Shown here: positions 33,518 through 43,610 of the stretch, one piece after another
Numbering within the stretch: position 1 is the first letter of the stretch
Layout: the number at the start of each line of letters is the position of its first letter
Assembly: GCF_000730625.1 (NCBI RefSeq)
Contig: NZ_BBIT01000013.1
Location: 62,001-126,000 of the forward strand
DNA from: Pseudomonas oryzihabitans NBRC 102199
GTDB taxonomy: Bacteria > Pseudomonadota > Gammaproteobacteria > Pseudomonadales > Pseudomonadaceae
Direction: 5' to 3'
DNA length: 64,000 nucleotides
Notes under the pieces: generated by a model
Databases searched by the model: none
What the model was told of the DNA's origin: nothing
Seen by the model: the letters and a program-made list of their open reading frames with translations, nothing else
Program-made: the position numbers and the translations under genes

Positions 33518-35272
33518 TTAATCGCTGGCGATAAGCCTTTTTGCTTCACCGAGTCGGGCGAGAAAACCCGCGGCGTCGATTTCGCCGACGATGCGCGCCT
33601 GGGTCTGCTCCTGGCCACTGCCGGCATAGAACAGGATCGCTGGCGGACCGAACAGTCCCTGCCGTTCCAGCCACTGCCGCTGTTCCCGGGTGCTTTGCGT
33701 CATATCGAAGCGGATCAGCGTGAAGTCGCGCAAACGCGCCTGGACCTCGGGATTGCCGAACACCTCGCGCTCGATCAGCTTGCAACTGATGCACCAGTCG
33801 GCATAGACGTCCACCAGCACCGGTCGCCCCTGGCCGAGACGGCTGGCCAGGGCCGCCGGATCGCTGAGGCTGTGCATGACGTCCGCGCGGCCGGCCACGG
33901 CGGGCGCCGCGGCGTCGCCCAGCGGTCGCAGGGGATCGCTGGCCCCACGCAGGGCGCCGATACCGGCGGTCGCGCCGTAAACCACCAGGGTCAGGCCGGC
34001 GAGTTGCAGCAGCCGCTGACGGGGTGGCTTGGGTACGAATTCCAGGGCGCCGAGAAACAGCCCGACGCCGGCCGCCAGCAGGCCCCAGGCGGCCAGCGCC
34101 AGCGGCCCCGGCAGCAGCCGTTCGAGCAGCCACAGGGCTACCGCCAGCAACAGGACGCCGAAGGCATTGCGCATGCCCACCAGCCAGGCGCCGCTGCGTG
34201 GCAGCAGGGCGCCGCCACCGGCGGCGATGAGGATCAGTGGGGTACCCATGCCCAGGCCCAGGGCGAACAGCGCCAGTCCGCCGCCGAGCCAGTCGGCGGT
34301 GCTGCTGATATAGAGCAGCAGGCCCGCCAGGGGCGCCGAGACGCAGGGCGAGACGATCAGGCTGGAGAGCACGCCCAGGGTGGCCGCGCCGCCCAGGGAA
34401 CCGCCGCGGGTGCCGCTGGCCAGCTGCTCCAGGCGCTCGCGCAGGACCGCCGGCAGGCGCAGTTCGAAGAGACCGAACATGGCCAGGGCGAACAGCGCGA
34501 ATAGCGCGGCGAAGGGAATCAGCACCCAGGCCGACTGCAATTGCGCCTGCAGATTGAGACTGGCGCCAAAGACGCCCATGAGTGCGCCCAGGGCGGCGAA
34601 GCTCAGGGCCATGGGCACCACGTAGGCCAGCGCCAGCAGCAGGCCACGTCCGGGGCGCGCCTTGCCGGCCAGAACCACCGCCGAGACGATGGGCAGCATC
34701 GGCAGGACGCAGGGGGTGAAGGTCAGCCCGAGTCCGGCGAGAAAGGCCAGCAGGATCCTGTGCCAGTCGAGCTGAGCGGGGACGGGCACGGTGGCCGCCG
34801 GGGTCGCAAGCGCAGGGCCGGCGATGTCCAGGGTGCGGGTTTCCGGCGGATAGCAGAGGCCGCGATCGGCGCAGCCCTGGTAGGTCACCTTGATCTGGCC
34901 GCCGCGGTCGGGCGCCAGGGGCAGGGGGATGTCGACGCCGGCGTGATAGACCTGGACGTCGCCGAACCATTCATCGTGCTTGGGCTCGCCGGGCGGCAGG
35001 GCTACCGGCGCGGTGAGCAGGCCGGGGTCGGCGTCGAAGGCGAAGCGTTGCCGATAGAGGTAGTAGCCCTCGGCGATGGTGAAGCGCAGCTGGGGACGGC
35101 CCTCGGCGTCGCGGCGCTGCTCCAGGCGAAAGGCCTGATCCACCGGCAGGAATGGCTGACTGGGGCGCTGACCGTCCAGGCCCAGCGCGGCGCTCGGGCG
35201 TGGCGCATCGAACAGCCCGGCGGCGGCGGGCAGGGTCAGCAGCAGGGTGAGCAGGAACAGCAGGACACGCAT
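33518..35272 (-). CDS. dsbD: Thiol:disulfide interchange protein DsbD
   Basis: A 584-aa inner-membrane reductant carrier (dipZ). A signal peptide precedes a periplasmic alpha domain with redox cysteines in [14 protein letters not shown]. About eight membrane helices follow, carrying [11 protein letters not shown] and [10 protein letters not shown]. The C-terminal thioredoxin-like gamma domain holds YADWCISCK near residue 485. It passes electrons from cytoplasmic thioredoxin to periplasmic DsbC/DsbG and cytochrome c maturation proteins. All three redox pairs are intact. Confidence 0.95.
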   Translation of the reverse strand: MRVLLFLLTLLLTLPAAAGLFDAPRPSAALGLDGQRPSQPFLPVDQAFRLEQRRDAEGRPQLRFTIAEGYYLYRQRFAFDADPGLLTAPVALPPGEPKHDEWFGDVQVYHAGVDIPLPLAPDRGGQIKVTYQGCADRGLCYPPETRTLDIAGPALATPAATVPVPAQLDWHRILLAFLAGLGLTFTPCVLPMLPIVSAVVLAGKARPGRGLLLALAYVVPMALSFAALGALMGVFGASLNLQAQLQSAWVLIPFAALFALFALAMFGLFELRLPAVLRERLEQLASGTRGGSLGGAATLGVLSSLIVSPCVSAPLAGLLLYISSTADWLGGGLALFALGLGMGTPLILIAAGGGALLPRSGAWLVGMRNAFGVLLLAVALWLLERLLPGPLALAAWGLLAAGVGLFLGALEFVPKPPRQRLLQLAGLTLVVYGATAGIGALRGASDPLRPLGDAAAPAVAGRADVMHSLSDPAALASRLGQGRPVLVDVYADWCISCKLIEREVFGNPEVQARLRDFTLIRFDMTQSTREQRQWLERQGLFGPPAILFYAGSGQEQTQARIVGEIDAAGFLARLGEAKRLIASD

Positions 35273-35323
35273 GGGCTTCTCGGCGATCGGCAGCGGCCGA
35301 TCATAGCAGAGGCATCTGGCTGG

Positions 35324-36958
35324 TCAGTCCTGGCCGTACTGGCGTACGCAATTGCGTCCCGCATGCTTGGCGGCATAGAGGGCTTCGTCCGCCTGTTTGG
35401 CCAGCGCGGGCATCTCCTGGCCGGGCTGCAGCTGCGCCACGCCGGCGCTGAAGGTGCAGCTGAGTTCCTTGGGCGGCGCCGGATAGTGGATCTCGGCGAA
35501 GCGCTGGCGGATCTCGTCGATCAGGCGGGTGGCGGTGGCCAGGTCGGTGTCGGGCAGCACGATGGCGAATTCCTCTCCGCCATAACGGCCGATGTGGTCG
35601 GACTTGCGCAGGCGCTGCTTGAGGAACAGCGCCAGGCTCTTGATCACCCGATCGCCCATGGGATGGCCGTAGTGGTCGTTGACCTGCTTGAAGTGGTCGA
35701 TGTCCAGCATGGCAAAGGTGATCGGCCGCTGGCTGCGCCGGGCGCGGAAGCAGGCGTCTTCCAGCAGTTGCAAAGTGTGGGTGTGGTTGTACAGGCCGGT
35801 GAGACTGTCCTGGACGATGCGCGCCTGCAGGCTGCGCGCCCGGGCCGCGCGGGTACGCACGGTGGCGATCAGGTGGCGCGGCTTGATCGGCTTGGTGAGG
35901 AAGTCGTCGCCGCCTTCGCTCATGGCGTCCAGCTGCTTGTCGAGGTCGTCCTCGGCCGACAGGTAGATGATGGGCACGCTGACATAGCGCTCGTGCTGGC
36001 GGATGACCTTGGCCAGCTCGGTGCCGGTGCACTCGGGCATGTACATGTCGAGGATGATCAGATCGGGCACGAATTCGGCCAGGTGCGCCATCACCGCGCC
36101 GGGTTGCATCAGGGTGCGGGTGACGATGCCGGCGCTGTTGAGCGCCATTTCCGTGGCCATGGCCTGGGCGCGGGAGTCGTCCACCACCAGGGCACGGATC
36201 GGATCGTAGTAGACGGTGCGGGTGAGGGTCTCGATCTTTTCCAGCAGCCGCGCCGAATCCAGGGTGCCGGTGTAGAACTCCTGGCCGCCGGCGCGCACCG
36301 CGGCCAGGCGAAAGGGGGTGTCGGCTTCCTGGTGGCTGTAGAACAGCACCGGCAGCTTGCGCTCCAGACCGGTCTGGGCCTCCAGCGCCAGTTGGATGCC
36401 GGCACCCGCGCCGCCGAAGTCCACGTCCATGACGATGACCGCCGGGTGCCGGCTGTCCATCATCGCGCGGAAGTCGTCGGCGCCGTGGATGATCTGGATG
36501 GTGACGCCGAAGTATTCCATCTGCTGCGCCAGGCGCTCGGCGCGCTCGGTGTCGAGCAGGGCGATGTAGATCGGCTTGCGCAGCGGCGGCAGGCTGGTGG
36601 TTTCCAGCTGGTCACCCTGGCGCAGTCCGGTGCGCGACAGGCTCTGCATGGCCAGGCTGAGTTCGGTGATGGCCTGGCTGTTGAGGCGACCGCGATTGGC
36701 GGCGACCTGGGCCAGGGAGGCGCCGATGGCCTCAGCGAGCTCGGCATGGCCCTGCTGCTCGAAGCGCTTGGCGTATTGCAACAGGCGTGCGTTGGCGTCG
36801 GTCAGCTCGACCAGGCTGCCGGCCGTCCACTCGTCTCGTTGCAGCCGTTGCCAGATCTCCAGCACCTGGCGCGACTGGTGGATGACCCGTTGCGCGAAGT
36901 GCAGCTTGAGGCGGTCCCGGCTCGGATCATCTGGTTCGCTCACGAATTGTTCCGTCAT
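35324..36958 (-). CDS. gcbA: REC-REC-GGDEF response regulator, diguanylate cyclase (GcbA/AdcA-like)
   Basis: A 544-aa cytosolic protein. An N-terminal helical region precedes a degenerate receiver (about 145-265), a full receiver with DLIILDMYMPECTG (about 270-390) and a C-terminal GGDEF domain. The active site is GGEEF at residues 460-464, and an RxxD inhibitory site (RKSD) lies five residues before it, so a product-inhibited c-di-GMP synthase is expected. It corresponds to PA4843. The chemoreceptor gene usually between it and dsbD in P. aeruginosa is absent here. Confidence 0.92.
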   Translation of the reverse strand: MTEQFVSEPDDPSRDRLKLHFAQRVIHQSRQVLEIWQRLQRDEWTAGSLVELTDANARLLQYAKRFEQQGHAELAEAIGASLAQVAANRGRLNSQAITELSLAMQSLSRTGLRQGDQLETTSLPPLRKPIYIALLDTERAERLAQQMEYFGVTIQIIHGADDFRAMMDSRHPAVIVMDVDFGGAGAGIQLALEAQTGLERKLPVLFYSHQEADTPFRLAAVRAGGQEFYTGTLDSARLLEKIETLTRTVYYDPIRALVVDDSRAQAMATEMALNSAGIVTRTLMQPGAVMAHLAEFVPDLIILDMYMPECTGTELAKVIRQHERYVSVPIIYLSAEDDLDKQLDAMSEGGDDFLTKPIKPRHLIATVRTRAARARSLQARIVQDSLTGLYNHTHTLQLLEDACFRARRSQRPITFAMLDIDHFKQVNDHYGHPMGDRVIKSLALFLKQRLRKSDHIGRYGGEEFAIVLPDTDLATATRLIDEIRQRFAEIHYPAPPKELSCTFSAGVAQLQPGQEMPALAKQADEALYAAKHAGRNCVRQYGQD

Positions 36959-37211
36959 TCTTGAGGTGGTGGCCCTATGCTACCAATTGCTGGCGGGCAG
37001 GGGAGAGGCGGTACCCTGGTTAGCGGCGACTATGCCGCTCGCATGGACACTGTCGGTCGCTTCTGGAGTAGCGTCCGTCGCCTGTTACCCTAGTCTCGGA
37101 AGCGGCTGCCCGGGTGCCTGGCGCCCGCGCCGGCCGCCAAGGCTGCGCAACCGGCGCCGCGGGCAGGGGTCCAAGCGCCAACACCTTTGAAAACATTGCA
37201 AGGAATTGCCC

Positions 37212-38228
37212 ATGCGGGAGTGGAACTTGAGGTCGGGATGGCTCCGGCTGGTGGCAGTGCTGGTCGCGCTCTACCTGCTGGTCACCCTGGCGATAGGCTG
37301 GTACTGGAGTCGCGAACCGGATTTCTTCCCGGTGCAGCAGCATGCCCAGGAGGCGGCCGCTGCCAGCGGGCGCAAGCTGGTGCTTGGCTACACCACGGTC
37401 GAGACCCTCAAGCAGGTGGCCGGTACCCTGCTGGACAAACCGGGTGGCTATCTCTCCAACGACATCTTCCCGCCGGGCCTCTGGCTCGACGACATGCCGT
37501 CCTGGGAATACGGCGTGCTGGTGCAGACCCGCGACCTGGCGCGCGCCCTGCGCAAGGACTTCGCCCGTTCCCAGTCGCAGTCCACCGAGGACGTCGACCT
37601 GGCCCAGGCTGAGCCGCGCTTCAACTTCGACAACCACAGCTGGGCCATGCCCTCGTCGGAATCGGAATACCGCGCCGGCATCGCCTCCCTGGACCGCTAC
37701 CTGGCGCGCCTGGGTGGCCAGAATGCCCAGGGCCAGCCCACCGCCTACTTCTATTCGCGTTCGGACAACCTGCGCAACTGGCTGGGTGACGTCGAGACCC
37801 GCCTGGGTTCGCTGTCCCAGCGGCTGTCCGCCAGCGTCGGTCGGGTTCGCCTGGACGCCGAGGTGCGGCCGAACCAGGACATCCCCGCCGGCCAGGTGCC
37901 GGAGGTGCACGAGCAGCGCGTCGAGACGCCCTGGCTGCAGATCGACAATGTCTTCTACGAGGCCCGCGGTCAGGCCTGGGCGCTGTCGCACATCCTGCGC
38001 GCCATCGAGGTCGACTTCGCCGACACCCTGGCCAAGAAGAACGCCACGGTGAACGTGCGCGAGATCATCCGCGAACTGGAAGCGGCGCAGCAGCCGGTCT
38101 GGAGTCCGATGATCCTCAACGGCAGCGGCTTCGGCATTCTGGCCAACCACTCGCTGGTGATCGCCAACTATATCTCCCGCGCCAACGCCGCCATCATCGA
38201 CCTGCGCCAGTTGCTGGAACAGGGCTGA
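37212..38228 (+). CDS. DUF2333 membrane-anchored protein
   Basis: A 338-aa protein with one N-terminal membrane helix (LVAVLVALYLLVTLAIGWYW) and a large presumably periplasmic domain of the DUF2333 family. No catalytic motif is recognisable. The ATG at 37212 has an AAGGAA site; TTG at 37206 is an alternative. It overlaps the NUDIX gene by 1 nt. It matches PA4842 in synteny. The 253-bp gap to gcbA shows no clear promoter. Confidence 0.85.
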   Translation: MREWNLRSGWLRLVAVLVALYLLVTLAIGWYWSREPDFFPVQQHAQEAAAASGRKLVLGYTTVETLKQVAGTLLDKPGGYLSNDIFPPGLWLDDMPSWEYGVLVQTRDLARALRKDFARSQSQSTEDVDLAQAEPRFNFDNHSWAMPSSESEYRAGIASLDRYLARLGGQNAQGQPTAYFYSRSDNLRNWLGDVETRLGSLSQRLSASVGRVRLDAEVRPNQDIPAGQVPEVHEQRVETPWLQIDNVFYEARGQAWALSHILRAIEVDFADTLAKKNATVNVREIIRELEAAQQPVWSPMILNGSGFGILANHSLVIANYISRANAAIIDLRQLLEQG

Positions 38229-38779
38229 TGACGCCGGACGCGCGCGAAGCGGCGCATCGCGCCGCCTCCGACCGGGAACGGGTGGTCTGGGTCGATCGCG
38301 ACGACCGCATCCAGGGTGAATTGCCGCGGGCGGAACTGCGTGCCCGCGGCCTGATCGGTCGCTGCACCTTCATCCTCCTGTTCAATGACGCCGGCGAACT
38401 CTGCGTGCACCGGCGCACCCTGAGTAAGGCGCTCTACCCGGGCTACTGGGACGTCGCCGCCGGCGGCATGGTGGCACCGGGCGAGAGCTATGCGGAGTCG
38501 GCCGCTCGCGAGCTGGCCGAGGAACTGGGCGTCAGCGGCGTGCCCCTGCGCGCCCATGGCACCTTCTATTTCGAGGAGCCGGGCAATCGTCTCTGGGGCG
38601 GCGTGTTCAGCGCGCGCTGGAACGGTCCGTTGCGGCTGCAACCGGAAGAGGTACTGGAGGCGCGCTTCCTGGCCCCGGCGGCCATCCTCGACGACGCACG
38701 CGAGCGGCCCTATTGCCCGGATTCGCTGGAAGCCCTGCAGCTGGCGCTCAGCCGCGCGGATGTCGCATCCCTGCCTTAA
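38228..38779 (+). CDS. NUDIX hydrolase (YfcD-like)
   Basis: A 183-aa NUDIX enzyme. The full box GGMVAPGESYAESAARELAE plus ELGV carries the metal-binding RELAEE residues. The N-terminal strand region VVWVDRDDRIQGELPRAEL resembles YfcD/isopentenyl-diphosphate-isomerase-like members. The substrate is unknown. It is translationally coupled to the DUF2333 gene. Confidence 0.9.
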   Translation: MTPDAREAAHRAASDRERVVWVDRDDRIQGELPRAELRARGLIGRCTFILLFNDAGELCVHRRTLSKALYPGYWDVAAGGMVAPGESYAESAARELAEELGVSGVPLRAHGTFYFEEPGNRLWGGVFSARWNGPLRLQPEEVLEARFLAPAAILDDARERPYCPDSLEALQLALSRADVASLP

Positions 38780-38796
38780 TTTCTCGCATTCGCGCC

Positions 38797-38825
38797 TTAG
38801 CATCCGCGGACGATGCTGCTACATT
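38797..38825 (+). promoter_or_regulatory. Candidate promoter for the SUI1-like gene
   Basis: TTAGCA (38797-38802), a 17-bp spacer and TACATT (38820-38825). The same stretch forms a hairpin (AGCATC with GATGCT) that could end the NUDIX transcript. Confidence 0.4.
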
Positions 38826-38922
38826 GCGCGGCCCCGGACCAGCGCGGCCCGTGCCGGCCGGCGCTGCGTCCAAGGCTTCCTCCAGGCGCCCGGCGCCTGA
38901 ACCCGACTGGGAGGACCGTCCC

Positions 38923-39267
38923 TTGAGCAAGAAAACCTCGTCGCTGTCGGATCTCAGCCGGCTGGTGTACTCCACCGACGTCGGCCGCATTCGCCCGGAA
39001 GAACCCCAGGCGCCGGCTCCGGCGGGCGACGGCATCGCCCGGGTGCGCCGCGAGACCAAGGGCCGTGGCGGCAAGACGGTGACCACGGTCAGCGGCGTGC
39101 CCCTGGGCGAGGAAGCGCTCAAGGACCTGGCCAGCGCGCTCAAGCGCCGCTGCGGCACCGGCGGGGCGCTCAAGGATGGCGTCATCGAGATCCAGGGGGA
39201 CCATGTCGACCTGTTGCTCGGCGAACTCGAAAAACGCGGCTTCAAGACCAAGAGATCGGGCGGCTAG
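38923..39267 (+). CDS. SUI1/YciH-like translation initiation factor
   Basis: A 114-aa protein with a C-terminal SUI1 (eIF1-like) domain: [15 protein letters not shown], then [20 protein letters not shown]. Bacterial YciH proteins bind the small ribosomal subunit and can influence start-codon choice. No ATG or GTG fits; the start is TTG at 38923 with GGGAGGA upstream. A rare start on an initiation-fidelity gene suggests possible autoregulation, as known for infC, but that is inference. Confidence 0.88.
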   Translation: MSKKTSSLSDLSRLVYSTDVGRIRPEEPQAPAPAGDGIARVRRETKGRGGKTVTTVSGVPLGEEALKDLASALKRRCGTGGALKDGVIEIQGDHVDLLLGELEKRGFKTKRSGG

Positions 39268-39353
39268 GCCAGGCCTTCCAGCCTCCGCGTACAACTTACC
39301 GCCCCTGGCGGCGGTCCATCCAAAGCAAGATTCCCTACAGGAGATTCCCGCGA

Positions 39354-41267
39354 ATGTCCCCACGACGCACGCGCAAAGATGACGGCAGCCAGTGGACCGT
39401 GGCGGACAGCCGCAGCGTCTATGGTATTCGCCACTGGGGTGCCGGCTACTTCGCCATCAGCGACGCCGGCAACGTCGAAGTCCGCCCCCACGGCCCGGAC
39501 GGCCAGCCGATCGACCTCCATGTGCTGGTCGGCCAGCTGCGCGAAGCGGGGCTGTCGCTGCCGCTGCTGGTGCGTTTCCCCGACATCCTCCAGGGCCAGG
39601 TGCGCCACCTGACCGGTGCCTTCGATCGCAACATCGAGCGCCTCGACTATCAGGGCCGCTACACCGCCCTCTATCCGATCAAGGTCAACCAGCAGGAAGC
39701 GGTGGTGGAAAACATCATCGCCACCCGTGACGTCTCCATCGGCCTGGAAGCCGGTTCCAAGCCGGAGCTGATGGCGGTGCTGGCGCTGGCGCCCAAGGGT
39801 GGCACCATCGTCTGCAACGGCTACAAGGACCGCGAATTCATCCGCCTGGCGCTGATGGGCCAGAAGCTGGGCCACAGCGTCTTCATCGTCATCGAGAAGG
39901 AATCCGAGGTCCCGCTGGTGATCGAGGAGGCGGCCGAGCTCAAGGTCACGCCCCAGGTCGGCCTGCGCGTGCGGCTGTCGTCCCTGGCGTCGAGCAAATG
40001 GGCCGACACCGGTGGCGAGAAGTCCAAGTTCGGTCTCTCCGCCGCCCAGCTGCTGTCGGTGATCGAGCGCTTCCGCGCCGCCGGCCTGGAGCAGGGCGTG
40101 CGCCTGCTGCACTTCCACATGGGCTCGCAGATCGCCAACCTGGCCGACTACCGCCAGGGCTTCCGCGAAGCCATCCGCTACTACGCCGAGCTGCGCGCCC
40201 TGGGTCTGCCGCTGGACCACATCGACGTCGGTGGTGGCCTGGGCGTGGACTACGACGGCACCCACTCGCGCAACGCCAGCTCGATCAACTACGACATGGA
40301 CGACTACGCCGGTACCGTGGTCGGCATGCTCAAGGAATTCTGCGACCAGCAGGAGTTGCCGCATCCGAACATCTTCTCGGAAAGCGGTCGCGCCATGACC
40401 GCCCACCACGCCATGCTGGTGATGCAGGTCACCGACGTCGAGCGCCACAACGACAGCGTGCCGGCCAGCGAGCGCTTCGAAGGCAAGGCCGAGGTGGTGC
40501 AGTGGCTGGCCGAGCTGCTCGGCGACACCGATCCGGAGATGGTCACCGAGACCTACTGGCGCGCCACCCAATACGTCAGCGAAGCCGCCGCCCAGTACGC
40601 CGCCGGCACCCTGAGCCTGAGCGACAAGGCCCTGGCCGAGCAGTGCTACTTCGCCATTTGCCGTCGCCTCTACAACCAGCTCAAGGCCCGCCAGCGCTCC
40701 CACCGCCAGGTGCTCGACGAACTCAACGACAAGCTGGCCGACAAGTACATCTGCAACTTCTCGGTGTTCCAGAGCCTGCCCGACACCTGGGCCATCGACC
40801 AGATCCTGCCCATCGTGCCCCTGACGCGCCTGGACGAGGAGCCGGTGCGCCGCGCCGTGCTGCAGGACCTGACCTGCGACTCCGACGGCAAGATCAAGCA
40901 GTACGTCGACGAGCAGAGCATCGAGACCAGCCTGCCGGTGCACGAGGTGCGCGAGGGCGAGGACTATCTGCTGGCGGTGTTCCTGGTGGGCGCCTATCAG
41001 GAGATCCTCGGCGACATGCACAACCTGTTCGGCGACACCGATTCGGTGAACGTCTACCAGGACGCCGACGGCAGTGTGCGCCACGGCGGCATCGAGACCC
41101 ACGACACCATCGAGGACATGCTCAGGTACGTGCACCTCTCGCCCGAGGAGCTGATGACCTACTACCGCGACAAGGTCGCCAGTGCGCGCCTCACCGCGCG
41201 CGAGCGCACCCAGTTCCTCGACGCCATGCGCCTGGGCCTGACCCGTTCCTCCTATCTCGCCGGCTGA
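39354..41267 (+). CDS. speA: Biosynthetic arginine decarboxylase
   Basis: A 637-aa PLP enzyme of the fold III family that makes agmatine for polyamine synthesis. The PLP lysine is in [15 protein letters not shown], the Gly-rich phosphate loop in [14 protein letters not shown], and the catalytic cysteine region appears in [11 protein letters not shown]. The length matches PA4839. It follows a good GGAGA ribosome site. Confidence 0.96.
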   Translation: MSPRRTRKDDGSQWTVADSRSVYGIRHWGAGYFAISDAGNVEVRPHGPDGQPIDLHVLVGQLREAGLSLPLLVRFPDILQGQVRHLTGAFDRNIERLDYQGRYTALYPIKVNQQEAVVENIIATRDVSIGLEAGSKPELMAVLALAPKGGTIVCNGYKDREFIRLALMGQKLGHSVFIVIEKESEVPLVIEEAAELKVTPQVGLRVRLSSLASSKWADTGGEKSKFGLSAAQLLSVIERFRAAGLEQGVRLLHFHMGSQIANLADYRQGFREAIRYYAELRALGLPLDHIDVGGGLGVDYDGTHSRNASSINYDMDDYAGTVVGMLKEFCDQQELPHPNIFSESGRAMTAHHAMLVMQVTDVERHNDSVPASERFEGKAEVVQWLAELLGDTDPEMVTETYWRATQYVSEAAAQYAAGTLSLSDKALAEQCYFAICRRLYNQLKARQRSHRQVLDELNDKLADKYICNFSVFQSLPDTWAIDQILPIVPLTRLDEEPVRRAVLQDLTCDSDGKIKQYVDEQSIETSLPVHEVREGEDYLLAVFLVGAYQEILGDMHNLFGDTDSVNVYQDADGSVRHGGIETHDTIEDMLRYVHLSPEELMTYYRDKVASARLTARERTQFLDAMRLGLTRSSYLAG

Positions 41268-41331
41268 CGAAGCGAACCCTGGCGGCCGGGCGGGCTCTAT
41301 AGCCTTGCCGTCAGGATGGAGGAGCAGAGGT

Positions 41332-41586
41332 ATGAAAGGGCGCTTGGCGCTGTTGCTGGTGGGCAGTCTGATGCTGGCCGGCTGCGGCAAGGTCAATCAG
41401 GAAAACTATTCCCGGCTCAAGGCCGGCCAGACCAAGGCCGAGGTGGAGCAGATCCTGGGTGCACCCACGGAATGCGCGGGTGCCCTGGGCGTCACCACCT
41501 GTACCTGGGGCGATCGCGGCTCCTTCATCAGCGTGCAGTATCTCAACGATAAGGTGGCGATGTTCGCCGGGCAGGGTCTGCGATGA
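41332..41586 (+). CDS. Small SmpA/OmlA-like lipoprotein
   Basis: An 84-aa lipoprotein. The signal peptide ends in the lipobox LMLAGC, and the mature part has the SmpA/OmlA-type helix-turn (YSRLKAGQTKAEVEQILG) and two further cysteines (TECAGALGVTTCTW) that may form a disulfide. The start at 41332 has a GGAGCAGAGG site. It overlaps blc by 4 nt, so the two lipoproteins are made together. Confidence 0.87.
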   Translation: MKGRLALLLVGSLMLAGCGKVNQENYSRLKAGQTKAEVEQILGAPTECAGALGVTTCTWGDRGSFISVQYLNDKVAMFAGQGLR

Positions 41587-42146
41587 AAACCTCTACCAAA
41601 CTGCTACTGCTGGCGGGTGCCGCCGGACTGCTCGCGGCCTGCGCCAGCGGCCCGCGCGAAGTCCCGCCGCTCACCGCGGGCAATGTCGACCTGCAGCGCT
41701 ACCAGGGACACTGGTACGAGGTGGCGCGGCTGCCGATGTTCTTCCAGCGCAAGTGCGCCCAGTCCGAAGCCAACTATCACGTCATGGCCGACGGCTCGGT
41801 CGCCGTGTTCAACCGCTGCCGTACCCTGGACGGCAAGGTGGAGGAAGCCACCGGCACCGCCACCCCGATCAAGCCGGGCGTGACCGATCGCCTGGAAGTG
41901 CGCTTCGACACCTGGTTCAGCGGTGTCCTGCCCAATGTCGCCAAGGGACCCTACTGGATCCTCTATGTCGACGACGACTACAAGACCGCCCTGGTCGGCA
42001 GTCCGGATCGCAAGTACCTCTGGTTGCTGGCGCGCAAGCCCGACATTTCCGCGGCGCAGAGCGAAAAGCTGCTGCGCATCGCTCGCGAGAAGGGCTACAA
42101 CCTCAATCGTCTGGTCTGGCGTGAGACCGACGCCCACATGCCCTAG
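41583..42146 (+). CDS. blc: Outer-membrane lipocalin Blc
   Basis: A 187-aa bacterial lipocalin. The lipobox LLAAC follows a short signal peptide, and the lipocalin GxW motif is in YQGHWYEVARLPMFFQRKC. The central barrel motif YWILYVDDDYKTALVGSPDR fits Blc. It is anchored in the outer membrane and thought to bind fatty acids or lysophospholipids during membrane stress. Confidence 0.92.
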   Translation: MKTSTKLLLLAGAAGLLAACASGPREVPPLTAGNVDLQRYQGHWYEVARLPMFFQRKCAQSEANYHVMADGSVAVFNRCRTLDGKVEEATGTATPIKPGVTDRLEVRFDTWFSGVLPNVAKGPYWILYVDDDYKTALVGSPDRKYLWLLARKPDISAAQSEKLLRIAREKGYNLNRLVWRETDAHMP

Positions 42147-42162
42147 GCCACAGGAGCTCTCC

Positions 42163-42657
42163 GTGAAACTCTGGACCGATGCCTTTTCCGACAACGCCTT
42201 CATGCCCAAGCGCCACGAATTCGACGTGGCCGACTTCGGTGCCCACGGCGACAACATCTCGCCCGCGCTGCAGTGGTCCGATCTGCCGGCGGATACCAAG
42301 AGCCTGGCGCTGACCGTCTACGATCCGGACGCCCCCACCGGCAGCGGGTTCTGGCACTGGGTGGTGGTCAACATCCCGGTCGGTACCCAGGGCCTGGCGG
42401 AAGACGCCGGCCGCGCCGATGGCTCGGGTCTGCCGGCAAGCGCCCTGCAGCTGATCAACGACTATGGCACCCGCGGCTTCGGCGGCGCGGCGCCGCCCAA
42501 GGGTGACAAGCCGCACCGCTACATCTTCCAGCTGCATGCGCTCAAGGTCGATCAGCTGCCGGTGCCGGCGGACGCGACCAATGCGGTCGGTCGCTTCATG
42601 ATCCACCTCAATCAGCTGGCTTCGGCGACCTACACCGGTCTCTACGAGATCAAGTAG
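42163..42657 (+). CDS. YbhB/YbcL-type PEBP-like protein
   Basis: A 164-aa phosphatidylethanolamine-binding-protein fold. It has the conserved YDPDAPTGSGFWHWVVVNIP strand-loop and the ligand-site segment NDYGTRGFGGAAPPKGDKPH. There is no signal peptide, so it is likely cytosolic. The start is GTG at 42163 with a CAGGAGC site. Its ligand is not known. Confidence 0.9.
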   Translation: MKLWTDAFSDNAFMPKRHEFDVADFGAHGDNISPALQWSDLPADTKSLALTVYDPDAPTGSGFWHWVVVNIPVGTQGLAEDAGRADGSGLPASALQLINDYGTRGFGGAAPPKGDKPHRYIFQLHALKVDQLPVPADATNAVGRFMIHLNQLASATYTGLYEIK

Positions 42658-42674
42658 GGCCTCGGACGGACGGG

Positions 42675-43478
42675 CTAGAGCACCTCCGTCGAGGTCGCCA
42701 GGCGGATGCCGGCGGCGCGCATCTCGGCGAGGAAGGCGTCGCCCTGGGCTTCGAAGCCCGGCACCGAATGACTGCAGTCGGTCAGCAGCACCAGGTCCTG
42801 GCGCCTCTCCCGCGGCCAGAGTTCCAGCAGATCGCGAACGGTGCTGGCCACGCAGTGCGAAAGCGCCTCGCCGGCGATCAACAGGGTATCGGCCGCCTGG
42901 AGGCGGGCGATCAGGCCAGCGTCCACCGCGGTGCCCGGGTCCGCCGGATCCGGGACCTCGGCGCGCAGCGCCGAATAATGTTCGGTATGGGGATTGCCGC
43001 CCTTGGCGATGAAATCCACCAGGCGTCCCTGCTGCCGGCCCCAGGCATTGAGCGCCTGATGGACATCCTGCTGCACTCCATGGCCCCAGCCGCCCACCAG
43101 GCAGTGCTCCGGCCAGATCACCAGGCGATAGCGACCCCCGGCTTCCAGCGCCTGCACATAGGCCAGCGCCCGGGCACGTTCGGCTGGATCACGGGTCTGC
43201 CAGCGACCGCTGGCCACCTCGTCCGCACCGATCTGGGTAAAGGGCGCCGGTGGCTGGCCCTGGGCATCCTGCCAGCCGTGCGGATGGGCGATGTGCAGCG
43301 GCTGATGGGAGTCCAGGGTCACCTGCACCCCGCTGAGGCGGGCACCCAGGCGCTCGATCAGGGCCGCGACGCGCCGCAGTCCGGCCACCGCACCGGGCAC
43401 CGGCAGGGCCGCACCCGGCAGGTCGCAGAAATCGTTTTGCGGATCGATCAGCAGCAACTGCAGCTTGGCATGGGACAT
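42675..43478 (-). CDS. Isochorismatase-like cysteine hydrolase
   Basis: A 267-aa member of the nicotinamidase/isochorismatase superfamily. The expected catalytic triad is visible: Asp in LLIDPQNDFCD, Lys in FIAKGGNPHTEHYSA and Cys in GEALSHCVASTVRDLL. It is longer than PncA (about 210 aa), with an extra segment around residues 60-130. The HTEHYS motif and metal-site residues suggest a nicotinamidase-like amidase, but the substrate is not certain. It is convergent with the PEBP gene. Confidence 0.85.
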   Translation of the reverse strand: MSHAKLQLLLIDPQNDFCDLPGAALPVPGAVAGLRRVAALIERLGARLSGVQVTLDSHQPLHIAHPHGWQDAQGQPPAPFTQIGADEVASGRWQTRDPAERARALAYVQALEAGGRYRLVIWPEHCLVGGWGHGVQQDVHQALNAWGRQQGRLVDFIAKGGNPHTEHYSALRAEVPDPADPGTAVDAGLIARLQAADTLLIAGEALSHCVASTVRDLLELWPRERRQDLVLLTDCSHSVPGFEAQGDAFLAEMRAAGIRLATSTEVL

Positions 43479-43610
43479 GGCGATCTCCTCGGGCGACTGG
43501 CCGTCGATGGTGCGGGTGCCACTGGACGCGAAGCAAGCCCGGGTAGCGTGGAAACCCGGTAAGGTGCAGGTCTATGATGAAGGGGCCGACCCTGCCCCGC
43601 GGAGCGCGAC

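Noticed and set aside
34541-36964. An 807-codon rightward open frame opposite dsbD and gcbA
   Set aside because: It crosses two real genes on the other strand and the gap between them; the composition is typical of an antisense shadow.
39264-41396. A 710-codon leftward open frame opposite speA
   Set aside because: It is complementary to a complete, strongly conserved speA; its translation is a Val/Gly/His-rich shadow with no family signature. High GC makes such antisense frames common.
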